Shown here: piece after piece, positions 10,143 to 19,495 of the stretch
How the letters are laid out: each line of letters starts with the position of its first letter
Numbering within the stretch: the stretch's first letter is position 1
Assembly: GCA_025050535.1 (NCBI GenBank)
Contig: JALBVF010000001.1
Location: 124,001 to 188,000 of the forward strand
Direction: 5' to 3'
Source of the DNA: Candidatus Protistibacter heckmannii
Lineage (GTDB): Bacteria; Pseudomonadota; Gammaproteobacteria; Burkholderiales; Burkholderiaceae
Length of the DNA: 64,000 nt
Position numbers and translations under genes: made by a program
The notes under the pieces: model-generated
Seen by the model: only the letters and a program-made list of their open reading frames with translations
Database searches by the model: none
What the model was told of the DNA's origin: nothing

Positions 10143-10969
10143 TTGATTCGGCAGGAAGAAGTTTTCATGCGGCGTATTTGACGCGGGGATCCTGGAAGTA
10201 GGATTTCACGCGTTCGGAATGGGTTTCGATGAACGCCATGTGGTTCTTTGCTGCGGCGTGTAATTTTGCCTTTGTTCTGACGGGGACTCGTGTGCTGATG
10301 ACATGTTTCAGGTCGGCGTTGAGTCGCTCATCCAGATTGAGCTCCGGGCTGTAGCTTGGCAGGTAAAAGACTTCGATGTCGGCTTGGTGCTCGGCAAGCC
10401 ATGCCTTGACCGGCTTGCAGTGATGCACGCTGAGGTTGTCGAGGATCAGGAACACTTTCTTGCCCGCGCGCTTGCCATCGGCCACCAGCGCCTCGAAGAA
10501 CTCGATGAGCTTCTCGTGGTTAAAGGCACCATCGATGATCATCCAGCTTGCCTTGCCCTGATTGGTCACTGTGGAAATCATCGACAGCTTCTGTCGCGTA
10601 CCTCTAACCGCCATCGTGACCGGGGTTTTCCCTTTGGGAGCATAACTGCGGCCCCGAACATCCGTATTCACCAACGCGGTTTCGTCACCCCAGTGAGTCT
10701 CGCCACCTTCGGCCTTGGCACGCTTCTCGATGGCCGGATACTCCTGATCGATCCACTGCTTGACAGACTCCGGTCGCTGTTCGTAAGCGCGCTTGATCGG
10801 CTTTTTCGGCGTGAAACCCCATGACTCCGTATCCCTTCCGATGCAACCTCACGACCTGCTTTCGCCTCTCGTGCAGTTGCTCCAGTTTCTGGTATCGAGC
10901 GTCTTCTTTTTCCATGCTAATTCAATGCCAGAAATGATAATAAGCTCAATCTTTGTATTGCCGCGTCAA
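10143..10969 (-). mobile_element. IS630-family element, copy 1 (827-bp internally deleted derivative)
   Basis: Both terminal inverted repeats are present (TTGATTCGGCAGGAAGAAG at 10143 and the complement of TTGACGCGGCAATACAAAG ending at 10969), flanked by TA on each side (10141-10142, 10970-10971), as expected for IS630 TA-target insertion. Relative to the 1,123-bp copies at 32733 and 60263 it lacks 296 bp, joining GTGAAACCCC directly to ATGACTCCG. The deletion shifts the frame, so the transposase is split into an N-terminal piece (from ATG at 10915) and a C-terminal piece (from 10674). This copy alone retains an ATG at the transposase 5' end. Confidence 0.92.
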
Positions 10970-11071
10970 TAATCCTTGGAAAACCAAAGGGAAACCATGA
11001 TTGAGACTGTCACACGAATCAGGTGGACTTTCCGCCCTTCCGCTTTTGATCCATCCGCCTTTCCTTCATTG

Positions 11072-11579
11072 TTGACGCGGCAATACAAAGGGAAAACCCC
11101 GGTCACGATGGCGGTTAGAGGTACGCGACAGAAGCTGTCGATGATTTCCACAGTGACCAATCAGGGCAAGGCAAGCTGGATGATCATCGATGGTGCCTTT
11201 AACCACGAGAAGCTCATCGAGTTCTTCGAGGCGCTGGTGGCCGATGGCAAGCGCGCGGGCAAGAAAGTGTTCCTGATCCTCGACAACCTCGGCGTGCATC
11301 ACTGCAAGCCGGTCAAGGCATGGCTTGCCGAGCACCAAGCCGACATCGAAGTCTTTTACCTGCCAAGCTACAGCCCGGAGCTCAATCTGGATGAGCGACT
11401 CAACGCCGACCTGAAACATGTCATCAGCACACGAGTCCCCGTCAGAACAAAGGCCAAATTACACGCCGCAGCAAAGAACCACATGGCGTTCATCGAAACC
11501 CATTCCGAACGCGTGAAGTCCTACTTCCAGGATCCCCGCGTCAAATACGCCGCATGAAAACTTCTTCCTGCCGAATCAA
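11072..11579 (+). mobile_element. IS630-family element, copy 2 (508-bp remnant, opposite orientation to copy 1)
   Basis: The left terminal repeat TTGACGCGGCAATACAAAG (11072-11090) joins directly to GGAAAACCCCGGTC, deep in the transposase gene. The frame then encodes the C-terminal DDE region ([21 protein letters not shown]) up to DPRVKYAA and the right terminal repeat ending at 11579. About 615 bp are missing compared with full copies, with CAAAGGGAAAA-like microhomology at the joint. TA is present on the right (11580-11581), but the left flank is TG, not TA. The 100 bp separating it from copy 1 (10972-11071) hold nothing I recognise. Confidence 0.88.
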
Positions 11580-11580
11580 T

Positions 11581-11742
11581 ATCGGCCGGCTGCATCCGCT
11601 GGGCGCGATCCTGGGCGGCGAGCTCGCGCAGTCGCGCCTTGGCCTGCCAAACGCCATCAACGGCGTGTTCCAGGACATGCTGCTGTTCTTCCTGCTCGCC
11701 TGCGACACCCTGATCGACTACCGCCTCGTGCGCAACAAATAA
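11581..11742 (+). pseudogene. Nucleoside ABC transporter permease 1, 3' part (separated from its 5' part)
   Basis: The reading frame ATC GGC CGG... encodes IGRLHPLGAILGGELAQ... through FQDMLLFFLLACDTLIDYRLVRNK and stops at 11742. This is the C-terminal end of a BMP-transporter permease (YufP/NupP-like). It begins exactly at the IS copy 2 boundary and continues the frame of the 5' part at 42893-43661. Relative to relatives, about ten residues seem to be missing between GAIL and GGELAQ. Permease 2 starts 15 nt downstream, the usual gene order for this transporter class. Confidence 0.85.
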
Positions 11743-11757
11743 GCGGAATCCCCAACC

Positions 11758-12612
11758 ATGGAAAACCTCGCTCCGCTCATCGCCGCCTCGCTCAACGCGG
11801 GCACGCCGCTGCTGATCGCCGCCATCGGCCTGCTGATCAACGAACGCGCCGGCGTGCTCAACCTCGGCGCCGAGGGCATGATGCTCGTCGCCGCGATTTC
11901 CGGCTTCATTGTCGCCTATGCCAGCGGCAGCGCCATGCTCGGCTTCGCCGCCGGCATCGTCGCGGGCATGCTGATGGCCGCGCTTTTCGCCTGGCTCTCG
12001 CTGATCCTCGTGACCAGCCAGGTTCCCACGGGGCTGGCGCTGTCGATCTTCGGCGTGGGCATCTCGGCCTTCATGGGTCAGAAGTTCGTCGGTATCTCGC
12101 TACCGATCAAAGCCTACGAGATCCCCTATCTCGCCGACATTCCCTTCATCGGCCAGGCGCTCTTTCACCAGCACTTCATGGCCTATCTCGGCTTGGCGCT
12201 GTGCGCGGCGACCATCTGGTTCCTGTACCGCACGCGCGCCGGCCTGGTGCTGCGCTCCATCCTCTTCGGCGGCGCCTGCTGCAGCCTCGCCGGCGCCTAC
12301 CTCTCGCAGATCTACACGCCGATGTGGGTCGAAGGCATGGTCGCAGGCCGCTGCTGGATCGCACTGGCGCTGCCCACCTTCGCCACCTGGCGGCCGGGCC
12401 GCGTGGTGCTCGGCGCCATCCTCTTCGGCGGCGTCACCATCCTGCAGTTCTACATGCAGGGCCAGGGCGTGAGCGTGCCCTCGCAGATCCTCTCGATGCT
12501 GCCCTATGCGGCGACGATCGTGGTGCTCGCCCTGATCTCGCGCAACCCGGACTGGATCCGCCTGAACATGCCGGCCTCGCTCGGCCGGCCCTTCCGCCGC
12601 GGCTCGGCTTAA
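11758..12612 (+). CDS. Nucleoside ABC transporter permease 2 (YufQ/NupQ-like), internal deletion
   Basis: This is the second inner-membrane permease of a BMP-family (nucleoside/purine) ABC transporter. The N-terminus MENLAPLIAASLNAGTPLLIAAIGLLINERAGVLNLGAEGMML is the diagnostic permease-2 signature. Several membrane helices, TYPMW-like YTPMWVEGMVAG and FATWRPGRVVLGA follow. After RTRAGLVLRSI the sequence jumps to LFGGACC; relatives have about 25 residues there (GESPxxAxxxGYPVxxIR-like cytoplasmic loop), which contacts the ATPase. The deletion is in frame, so the frame stays open, but coupling to the ATPase is probably lost. GGAA lies upstream of the ATG at 11758. Confidence 0.8.
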   Translation: MENLAPLIAASLNAGTPLLIAAIGLLINERAGVLNLGAEGMMLVAAISGFIVAYASGSAMLGFAAGIVAGMLMAALFAWLSLILVTSQVPTGLALSIFGVGISAFMGQKFVGISLPIKAYEIPYLADIPFIGQALFHQHFMAYLGLALCAATIWFLYRTRAGLVLRSILFGGACCSLAGAYLSQIYTPMWVEGMVAGRCWIALALPTFATWRPGRVVLGAILFGGVTILQFYMQGQGVSVPSQILSMLPYAATIVVLALISRNPDWIRLNMPASLGRPFRRGSA

Positions 12613-12628
12613 GCATGGCGGCCCGGGT

Positions 12629-13456
12629 CTAGCGCGGGTCCTCCTCGGGCTGCGCCCCCGGCGGCGCATAGGCTGGCGTGAGGCAGCGCGGCCACGCCTG
12701 CCGGACCGATTCCGCATATGAAGGCGGTAGCGGGCCCGCCTCCCAGCGCGGCAGCGTCAGCGCGCTTTCGTAGTCCGGCAACGTCGCAGGGTCCGGGTCC
12801 GCCGCCGACCGCCGGCCGTGTGGCCGCATAGGCGTCTCCAAGGCGGACACAATCCGGTTCCACTCCGGCTCCCAATGCGCATCCAGATGCACGACGCAGC
12901 GCGGACCGAGCGTCTCCAGATGTGGCAGCCGCTCGAGATGGGCGTTGTCGTGGATGTCGAGCCGGCGCAGCGAGGAAGGCAACATCGTGTCGATGCTGCG
13001 CAGGGTGGTGCCATCGGCATACCGCACTCTCAGGCTGGGCGGCAGCGACCGCAGGCGCTGGAGCGGATTGCCGCCGATGTCCAGATGCTTGACGCCGTAG
13101 GGCAGCGGCGGCAGCGCGGTAAGCCCGAGCCCGCGCAGATTCAGGGGCCGCACCGACAGCCCGAGATCGCAGCGCTTGACCCAGTCGATCACCCGCGCCA
13201 CCGCTTCCACGCGCGTGCCCGGGTTTTCGAAGACCCAGTCGTCGAGCAGGCGGAAGTATTCCCGCTTCATGCCCTCGGTGAACAAATTGCGCGGCGTCAG
13301 GCCGCTCGTGTCCGTCCAGGGGCGCACCACGCCGTCCCTGATTACCAGCCGCGGCGTGCTTTTCGGCGCGCCGCCCCCCGACGTCTCGCCGGCGGCCGCG
13401 GGCTGGCCGACGCCCAAGACGCGCGACACCATGCTGCGCAGATTCGCTGTCCACAT
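12629..13456 (-). CDS. Leucine-rich-repeat protein, possible host-directed effector
   Basis: A 275-aa protein from ATG 13456, chosen because GGGGAA stands 8 nt upstream. Residues 1-40 are Ser/Gly/Ala-rich and polar. Residues 40-100 form a domain I do not recognise (PRNLFTEGMKREYFRLLDDWVFENPGT..AVARVIDWVKR). Residues about 105-195 are leucine-rich repeats of the short bacterial LPx type (LNLRGLGLTALPPLP, LDIGGNPLQRLRSLP, LDIHDNAHLERLP), as in the YopM/IpaH/SspH class. The C-terminus is proline-rich and unassigned, with no recognisable E3-ligase domain. It lies antisense inside the nucleoside transporter operon, between permease 2 and the binding protein, so it looks like an insertion there. 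Function is unknown; secretion is only inferred. Confidence 0.65.
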   Translation of the reverse strand: MWTANLRSMVSRVLGVGQPAAAGETSGGGAPKSTPRLVIRDGVVRPWTDTSGLTPRNLFTEGMKREYFRLLDDWVFENPGTRVEAVARVIDWVKRCDLGLSVRPLNLRGLGLTALPPLPYGVKHLDIGGNPLQRLRSLPPSLRVRYADGTTLRSIDTMLPSSLRRLDIHDNAHLERLPHLETLGPRCVVHLDAHWEPEWNRIVSALETPMRPHGRRSAADPDPATLPDYESALTLPRWEAGPLPPSYAESVRQAWPRCLTPAYAPPGAQPEEDPR

Positions 13457-13635
13457 CACTCGTTCCCCGAGCTTGTTGTTGGGACAAGTGGGTAGATCTT
13501 CGCGGCCAGACGTTCGATACATCTCGCAATTTGTGTCTTTTCGCGGGCGGGGTCCGGGAAAACCGGCGGGTTGCCAACTCCCTGCCTCTGTTTTAACCTT
13601 GCAACGCGCAAGAAGCGTAAAAATGGGAGAACCCA

Positions 13636-14739
13636 ATGAAGTTCAATCGCAGGATCGTGCTAGCCGTGGCAGCCGCCGCGCTGGCCCTCGCCGGCTGCGG
13701 TCAGAAGGAAGAAGTGGCGCCCGTGCCCAAGGCCGAGCCCCTGAAGGTCGCCTTCGTCTACGTCGGCCCCGTCGGCGACGCCGGCTGGACCTTCGCCCAC
13801 GACAGCGGCCGCAAGGCGGTGGAAGCCAAGTTCGGCGACAAGGTCAAGACGACCTTCGTCGAGAGCGTGCCCGAGTCGGCCGCCGACGCCGAGCGCGTGT
13901 TCCGCGATCTCGCTTCGCAGGGCAACAAGATCATCTTCGGCACAACCTTCGGCTACATGGAAGCCATGCTCAAGGTCGCCAAGGACTTCCCGGACGTCAA
14001 GTTTGAGCACGCCACCGGCTTCAAGAGCGCCGACAATATGGCCCAGTATGACGCCCGCAACTATGAAGGCGCCTACATGGCCGGCCTGATCGCCGGCAAG
14101 GTCAGCAAGAGCGGCAAGCTCGGCGTGGTCGCCTCGATCCCCATCCCCGAGGTGATCCGCAACATTGACGCTTTCACCATGGGCGCGCAGATCTCCAACC
14201 CCAAGATCAAGACCAAGGTCGTCTGGATCAACAAGTGGTTCGATCCGGGCAAGGAGCGCGAAGCCGCCACCTCTCTGATCAGCCAGGGCGTGGACGTGCT
14301 GATGCAGAACACCGACTCCCCCGCCACCCTGCAGACCGCGCAGGAAAAGGGTAAATTCGCCTTCGGCTGGGACAGCGATATGTCCAAGTTCGGCGGCAAG
14401 GCGCATCTGGCCTCGGCCGTCATCAACTGGGGCGGCTACTACGTCCAGGAAGTGGAGAAGGTCTTGAACAACCAGTGGAAGACCGGCTTCGCCTGGGGCG
14501 GCGTCAAAGACGGTATGATCGACATCGTGACGCTCAACGCCACGCTGGGCAACGACGTCAAGGAGCTCGTTGAAGAGAAGAAGAAGGGTCTCGCCGACGG
14601 CAGCTTCGCGATCTGGAAGGGCCCGCTCAAGGACAACACCGGCAAGGTGGTCCTCGAGAAGGACAAGGTCGCCGACGACGACTTCCTCCACAACGTCACG
14701 TTCTACGTGGACGGCGTGGAGGGCAAGGTGCCGAACTGA
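13636..14739 (+). CDS. BMP-family ABC transporter substrate-binding lipoprotein (nucleoside/purine)
   Basis: A 367-aa lipoprotein of the basic membrane protein (PnrA/BmpA) family, the periplasmic receptor of a nucleoside or purine ABC transporter. The lipobox LALAGC places the lipidated cysteine at residue 21. Family landmarks include VAFVYVGPVGDAGWTFAHDSGR, IIFGTTFGYMEAM, NYEGAYMAGLIAGK, the VWINKWFDPGKEREAA segment and HLASAVINWGGYY. GGGAG lies upstream of ATG 13636. No lesion is seen; it is one of the few intact parts of this uptake system. A strong terminator follows, separating it from xdhA. Confidence 0.92.
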   Translation: MKFNRRIVLAVAAAALALAGCGQKEEVAPVPKAEPLKVAFVYVGPVGDAGWTFAHDSGRKAVEAKFGDKVKTTFVESVPESAADAERVFRDLASQGNKIIFGTTFGYMEAMLKVAKDFPDVKFEHATGFKSADNMAQYDARNYEGAYMAGLIAGKVSKSGKLGVVASIPIPEVIRNIDAFTMGAQISNPKIKTKVVWINKWFDPGKEREAATSLISQGVDVLMQNTDSPATLQTAQEKGKFAFGWDSDMSKFGGKAHLASAVINWGGYYVQEVEKVLNNQWKTGFAWGGVKDGMIDIVTLNATLGNDVKELVEEKKKGLADGSFAIWKGPLKDNTGKVVLEKDKVADDDFLHNVTFYVDGVEGKVPN

Positions 14740-14762
14740 TCCCGGCGCATTGCACGCAGCGG

Positions 14763-14791
14763 AAAACGGCTGGCCTCGCCAGTCGTTTTTT
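14763..14791 (+). terminator. Rho-independent terminator after the BMP lipoprotein gene
   Basis: The stem AAAACGGCTGG / CCAGTCGTTTT around CCTCG ends in TTTTTT, 24 nt after the stop codon. It should end the transporter transcript before xdhA. Confidence 0.85.
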
Positions 14792-14924
14792 ATTGCCCCG
14801 CCCGTGCCGTGTCCCCCCCCCTCCCGATTCGCATCCGGTCTGCGTCCGGTCCGCGCAGGCTCACGGCGGCTCACACCGCGCCCCGCCGTTGCATGCTTCT
14901 TGCTTCAAGACGGTGATTGGTAAT

Positions 14925-14952
14925 TTGCTTGTGTCCCAATCAGGCATAAAAT
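14925..14952 (+). promoter_or_regulatory. Candidate sigma-70 promoter upstream of xdhA
   Basis: TTGCTT (14925-14930) and TAAAAT (14947-14952) are separated by 16 bp, about 50 nt before the xdhA ATG and just after the terminator, where a new promoter is expected. Assigned by eye only. Confidence 0.4.
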
Positions 14953-15001
14953 CCACAACAACGCCCCAGGCGCCGAGAGTCGGGGCAAACACCGAGCTGA
15001 A

Positions 15002-16349
15002 ATGTCCGACCCGATCCGTTTCTACTACCGCGGCCAGATCCAGGAAATCCGCAACCTGGCCCCCACCCGTACCATCCTGCAGATGGTACGCGAGGATTTC
15101 CATTGCCGCGGCACCAAGGATGGCTGCGCCGAAGGCGACTGCGGCGCCTGCACTGTGGTCGTCGGCGAGCTGCGCGAAGGCAAGATCGAGATGGAGGCCG
15201 TCAACGCCTGCATCCAGTTCGCACCCACGCTCGACGGCAAAGCGCTCTTCACCGTGGAAGACCTCAAGCAAAGCAGCGGCGAGCTGCATCCCGTGCAGCA
15301 GGTCATGGTCGACCGCCACGGCTCGCAATGCGGCTTCTGCACACCCTGCTTCGTCATGTCGCTCTGGGCGCTCTACCTCAAGCGCCAGCACGCCGGCGAA
15401 ACCGGCGCCCCCGGGCGCGCGGACATCAACGACGCCCTCTCTGGCAACCTCTGCCGCTGCACCGGCTACCGGCCCATCATCGACACCGCCAAGGAAATGA
15501 CGAGCCTGCGGCGCGGCGGCGGCACGGTCTACAAGCACGGTGGCCAGACCTTCTTCGCGCCGCGCACCCTCTCCGAACTGGCCGCCCTGCGCGAATCGCA
15601 TCCGGCCGCGAGCATCCTCGCCGGCTCCACCGACGTGGGCCTCTGGGTCACCAAGCAGATGCGCGACCTGGGCGACATCCTCTACCTCGGCCACGTCGCC
15701 GAGCTGCACACCATCCGCGAAGCCGACGGCTGGCTCGAGATCGGCGTGGGCGCGAACCTGAACGAAGCCTATGCCGCCGCCTGCCGGCATTTCGGCCCCA
15801 GCCTGCACACCCTGTGGAAACGCTTCGCCTCCATGCCCGGGCGCAACGCCGGCACGCTCGGCGACAACGTCGCCAACGGCTCGCCCATCGGCGACTACAT
15901 GCCCTGGCTCATCGCCTTGGGCGCGGAGATCGTGCTGCGCAAGGGCGAGACCGTGTGCAGCATGCCGCTCGACGCCTTCTATCTCGACTACCAGAAGAAC
16001 GCCATGCAGAGCAGCGAATTCGTGCAGGCCGTGCGCATCCCGCTGTCCGAGGCCGGCTCCCACGCTAAGCTCGTCTTCGCCACCTACAACCTCTCCAAGC
16101 GTGTCGACCAGGACATCTCCTCCGTCTGCGCCGCCTTCGCGCTCAAGATCGAGAACTGCACGGTCGTCTCCGCGCGCATCGCCTACGGCGGCATGGCCGC
16201 CATCCCCAAGCGCGCCGCTCTCCGACATGCACGCCACCACCGCCTACCGCATGCAGGGCGTGCAGAACCTGCTCACCCGCTTCTGGCTCGAGCACCAGGA
16301 CGGCGCCCCCTCCTCGCCCGTCATCCTCGACAGCTACGTGGAGGTCTGA
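15002..16349 (+). pseudogene. xdhA: Xanthine dehydrogenase small subunit XdhA, frameshifted near 3' end
   Basis: XdhA carries the two 2Fe-2S clusters and FAD of bacterial xanthine dehydrogenase. From ATG 15002 the ferredoxin domain ([16 protein letters not shown]), the second cluster domain ([20 protein letters not shown]) and the FAD domain ([27 protein letters not shown]) are intact. At about 16210, after AAIPKRA, the frame changes and the sequence resumes as [25 protein letters not shown] to a TGA at 16349. Relatives have roughly 30-40 more residues at that point, so a deletion that is not a multiple of three is inferred in the C-terminal FAD-binding domain. xdhB starts 1 nt after the stop. 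Confidence 0.88.
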
Positions 16350-16350
16350 G

Positions 16351-18590
16351 ATGAACAAGCAAGCTGAAGCCTTCCTGCAGGACGCCCAGACCTGCTTGGC
16401 CGAAGTCGGCCAGTCCCGCGCCCACGAATCCGCCCGCCTGCACGTCGCCGGCGAGGCCGCCTACACCGACGACCTGCCTGCGCTGCAGGGCACGCTGCAC
16501 GCCGCCTTCGACATCTCGGCCAAGCCGCATGCGCGCATCAAGTCCATGGGCCTCGAGGCGGCCAAGGCCGTGTTCACTGCGGCCGACATGCCCGGCGAGA
16601 ACAACGTCGGCCCCATCCTGCACGACGATCCGCTCTTCGCCGACGACCTTGTGCAATACCTCGGCCAGCCGATGTTCCTCGTGGTCGCCGACAGCCATGA
16701 CCTTGCACGCCGCGCCGTGCGTCTGGCCAAGGTCGACTACGAAGAGCTCAAGTCCTTCTTCACGCCAGAAGAAGCCCGCGAGGCCAAGTTCTACGTACTG
16801 CCGCCCATGCATCTGGCGCGCGGCAACGCCAAGCAGGGTATGGCCGCCGCGCCGCCTGCGCGGCAAGCTGCACGTCGGCGGCCAGGAGCAGTTCTACCTC
16901 GAATGCCAGATAGCCTACGCGGTGCTCGTCCACTCCTCCACCCCGCACCCGAGCGAAATGCAGAAGGTCATCGGCCACAGCCTGCATCTGAGCGCCAACA
17001 AGGTGCTCGTCGAATGCCGGCGCATGGGCGGCGGCTTCGGCGGCAAGGAAAGCCAGTCGGCCATCTGGGCCTGCGCTGCCGCACTCGCGGCCACCAAGCT
17101 CGGCCGCCCGGTCAAGCTGCGCACCGACCGCGACGACGACATGCTCGTCACCAGCAAGCGCCACTGCTTCTACTACGAATACGAAGTCGGCTACGGCGAC
17201 GATTGCCTGATCCTCGGCGCGGCCCTGGAGATGGTGCTGCGCAGCGGCTTCTCCGCCGACCTCACCGGCCGGTGGCCACGTGCGTGGTCTGCCATTTCGA
17301 CAACGCCTACTACCTCTCCGACGTCGACATCCGTGCCCTCTGCGGCAAGACCAACACCCAGTCCAACACCGCCTTCCGCGGCTTCGGCGGCCCACATGGC
17401 GCGATCGTCATCGAGAACATCATCGAATGTATCGCCCGCGACCTGGGCATGGATCCGCTGGACGTGCGCAAGCGCAACTTCTACGACGCCGTGCCCGGCA
17501 AGGGCCGCGACACCACGCCCTACGGCCAGGTCGTGCGCGACAACATCATCCACGAGCTCGTCGAGGACCTCGAAGCCAGCAGCGCATACCGCGCGCGCCG
17601 CGCCGCGGTGCGAAAATTCAACAAGACCAGCCCCATCCTCAAGAAAGGCATCTCGCTCACGCCGCACAAGTTCGGCATCTCCTTCAACATGCACATGTTC
17701 AACCAGGCCGGCGCGCTCGTGCACGTCTACACCGACGGCTCGGTGCTGGTGAACCACAGCGGCACGGAGATAGGCCAGGGCCTGAACACGAAGGTGGCGA
17801 AGGTCGTCGCGCACGAGCTCGGCCTGCCGATGGCCTGCGTGCCGCCACCGCCACCGACACCAGCAAGATCGCCAACACCTCCGCCACCGGCTCCGACCTC
17901 AATGGCAAGGCCGCGCAGGACGCCGCGCGCACCATCCGAAAGCGCCTCGCCGCCTTCGTCGGCGCGGCCGCCGGCATGGTCAGCGCGGGCGGCAAGAGCG
18001 AGCCCTTCGCCGATGTCGTCGGCAAGGCCTACGCGGCGCGCATCCAGCTCTGGTCCGACGGTTTTTACATCACCCCCGGCATCCACTGGGATCAGGCCAG
18101 CATGACCGGCCATCCCTTCTACTACTTCGCCTACGGTGCGGCGGTGTCGGAAGTGATCGTCGACACGCTCACCAGAGAATGGAAGCTGCTGCGCGCCGAC
18201 GTGCTCTACGACGCCGGCACCTCGCTCAACCCGGCGCTGGAAATCGGCCAGGTCGAAGGCGCCTTCATCCAGGGCATGGGCTGGCTCACCACCGAGGAGC
18301 TCAAGTGGAACGCCGCGGGCAAGCTCACCACGCACGCGCCCTCCACCTACAAGATCCCCACGGTCTTGGACTGCCCAGGTGACTTCCGCGTGCGCCTCTA
18401 CCAGCAGTCCAATTTCGAGGACTGCATCCACCGCTCCAATTCCGTGGGCGAGCCGCCGCTTCTGCTGCCCTTCTCGGTCATCCGCGAGGCGGTGTCCGCC
18501 GTCGGCGGCGACAAGATCGATCCACCGCTGCAGGCGCCCGCCACGGCGGAGTCCATCCTCAACGCGGTCAACGCCGTGCGCAAGGGCTGA
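16351..18590 (+). pseudogene. xdhB: Xanthine dehydrogenase large subunit XdhB, at least three frameshifts
   Basis: XdhB is the molybdopterin-binding catalytic subunit. The coding sequence moves through three frames: frame A from ATG 16351 to about 16850 (ARLHVAGEAAYTDDLP, PMHLARG); frame B about 16850-17275 (LHVGGQEQFYLE, RRMGGGFGGKES); frame A about 17280-17850 (NTAFRGFGGPHGAIVIE, GTEIGQGLNTK); frame C about 17850-18590 (TATDTSKIANTSATGSDLNG, NSVGEPPLLLPFSV). Around the second and third shifts residues also appear to be missing compared with relatives. All molybdopterin-contact motifs are still legible, so decay is recent, but no full-length protein can be made. xdhC follows 4 nt later. Confidence 0.9.
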
Positions 18591-18594
18591 GGCC

Positions 18595-19482
18595 ATGAGC
18601 CGGCTTCCCGCCTGGCTGCAGACGCTCGCCGAATGCAATGCGCGCGGCGAGCCGGCCGTGCTCGTCGGCGTGGAGAGGACCGAAGGCTCCGCGCCGCGCC
18701 GCGCCGGTGCGCGCATGGTCTTCAGCGCCGCCGCGCAGGCAGACACCATCGGCGGCGGCCATCTCGAATGGAAGGCCGCCGAAGTCGCGCGCGGCATGCT
18801 GAGCGCCGCCGCGCCGCAGGACGACGGCCCGGCCTCCCGGCTCGTCAAGCGCTTCCCGCTCGGCCCCTCGCTGTGCCAATGCTGCGGCGGCGTCGAGCAT
18901 CTCTCCTTTGAACTCAAGCGGCCCGGCGCGGCGCTGTCGGCGAGGATCGCGGCCGAGGCGAAGGCTCACGCGGCCTCGCGCCCGCACGTCGTGCTCTTCG
19001 GCGCGGGCCACGTCGGCCAGGCGCTGATCCACCAGCTCGCCGACCTCGACTGCGAAGTCACCTGGGCCGACGAGCGCGAAGCCCTCTTCCCCGCCGGCCT
19101 GCCCGCGCAGATCCGCGTCGAGGCCACCGACCTGCTCGAACCCGTGGTCGACGAGGCCCCCGCCGGCAGCAACTTTCTCGTGATGACCCATGAGCACAGC
19201 CTCGACCTCGCGCTCTCGCAGGGCATCCTCGAGCGCATGCGCGAACGCGGCAACGTGGCCTGGTTCGGCCTGATCGGCTCGGCCACCAAGCGCGCGCAGT
19301 TCGAGCGCCGGCTCGCCGAGCGCGGCATCGGCCCGTCGCTGCTCGCCGCCATGACCTGCCCCATCGGCATCCCCGGCATCCGTGGCAAGGAACCCGAGCT
19401 CATCGCCCTGGCCGTGGCCGCGCAGCTGGCCGGCCTCTGGGAAGAACGCGCCGCGCGCGCCGCCGACGAATTTTCAAGTTAG
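18595..19482 (+). CDS. xdhC: XdhC, molybdenum cofactor insertion/sulfuration chaperone
   Basis: XdhC binds molybdenum cofactor and delivers the sulfurated form to XdhB. The 295-aa protein has the N-terminal XdhC/CoxI domain (VGVERTEGSAPRRAGARMV, IGGGHLEW), the central CQCCGG motif and a C-terminal Rossmann domain (VVLFGAGHVGQALIHQLA, MTHEHSLDLAL, GLIGSATKRAQFERRL, CPIGIPGIRGKEPELIA). It reads without interruption from ATG 18595, although its client enzyme and the cofactor genes moaA/mobA are broken. It is therefore likely to be under relaxed selection. Confidence 0.92.
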   Translation: MSRLPAWLQTLAECNARGEPAVLVGVERTEGSAPRRAGARMVFSAAAQADTIGGGHLEWKAAEVARGMLSAAAPQDDGPASRLVKRFPLGPSLCQCCGGVEHLSFELKRPGAALSARIAAEAKAHAASRPHVVLFGAGHVGQALIHQLADLDCEVTWADEREALFPAGLPAQIRVEATDLLEPVVDEAPAGSNFLVMTHEHSLDLALSQGILERMRERGNVAWFGLIGSATKRAQFERRLAERGIGPSLLAAMTCPIGIPGIRGKEPELIALAVAAQLAGLWEERAARAADEFSS

Positions 19483-19495
19483 ACCAGGAAACAAC

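Noticed and set aside
10976-11557. A 193-codon frame across the spacer and IS copy 2 as a novel gene
   Set aside because: It is the transposase C-terminal frame of copy 2 extended by chance into the 100-bp spacer.
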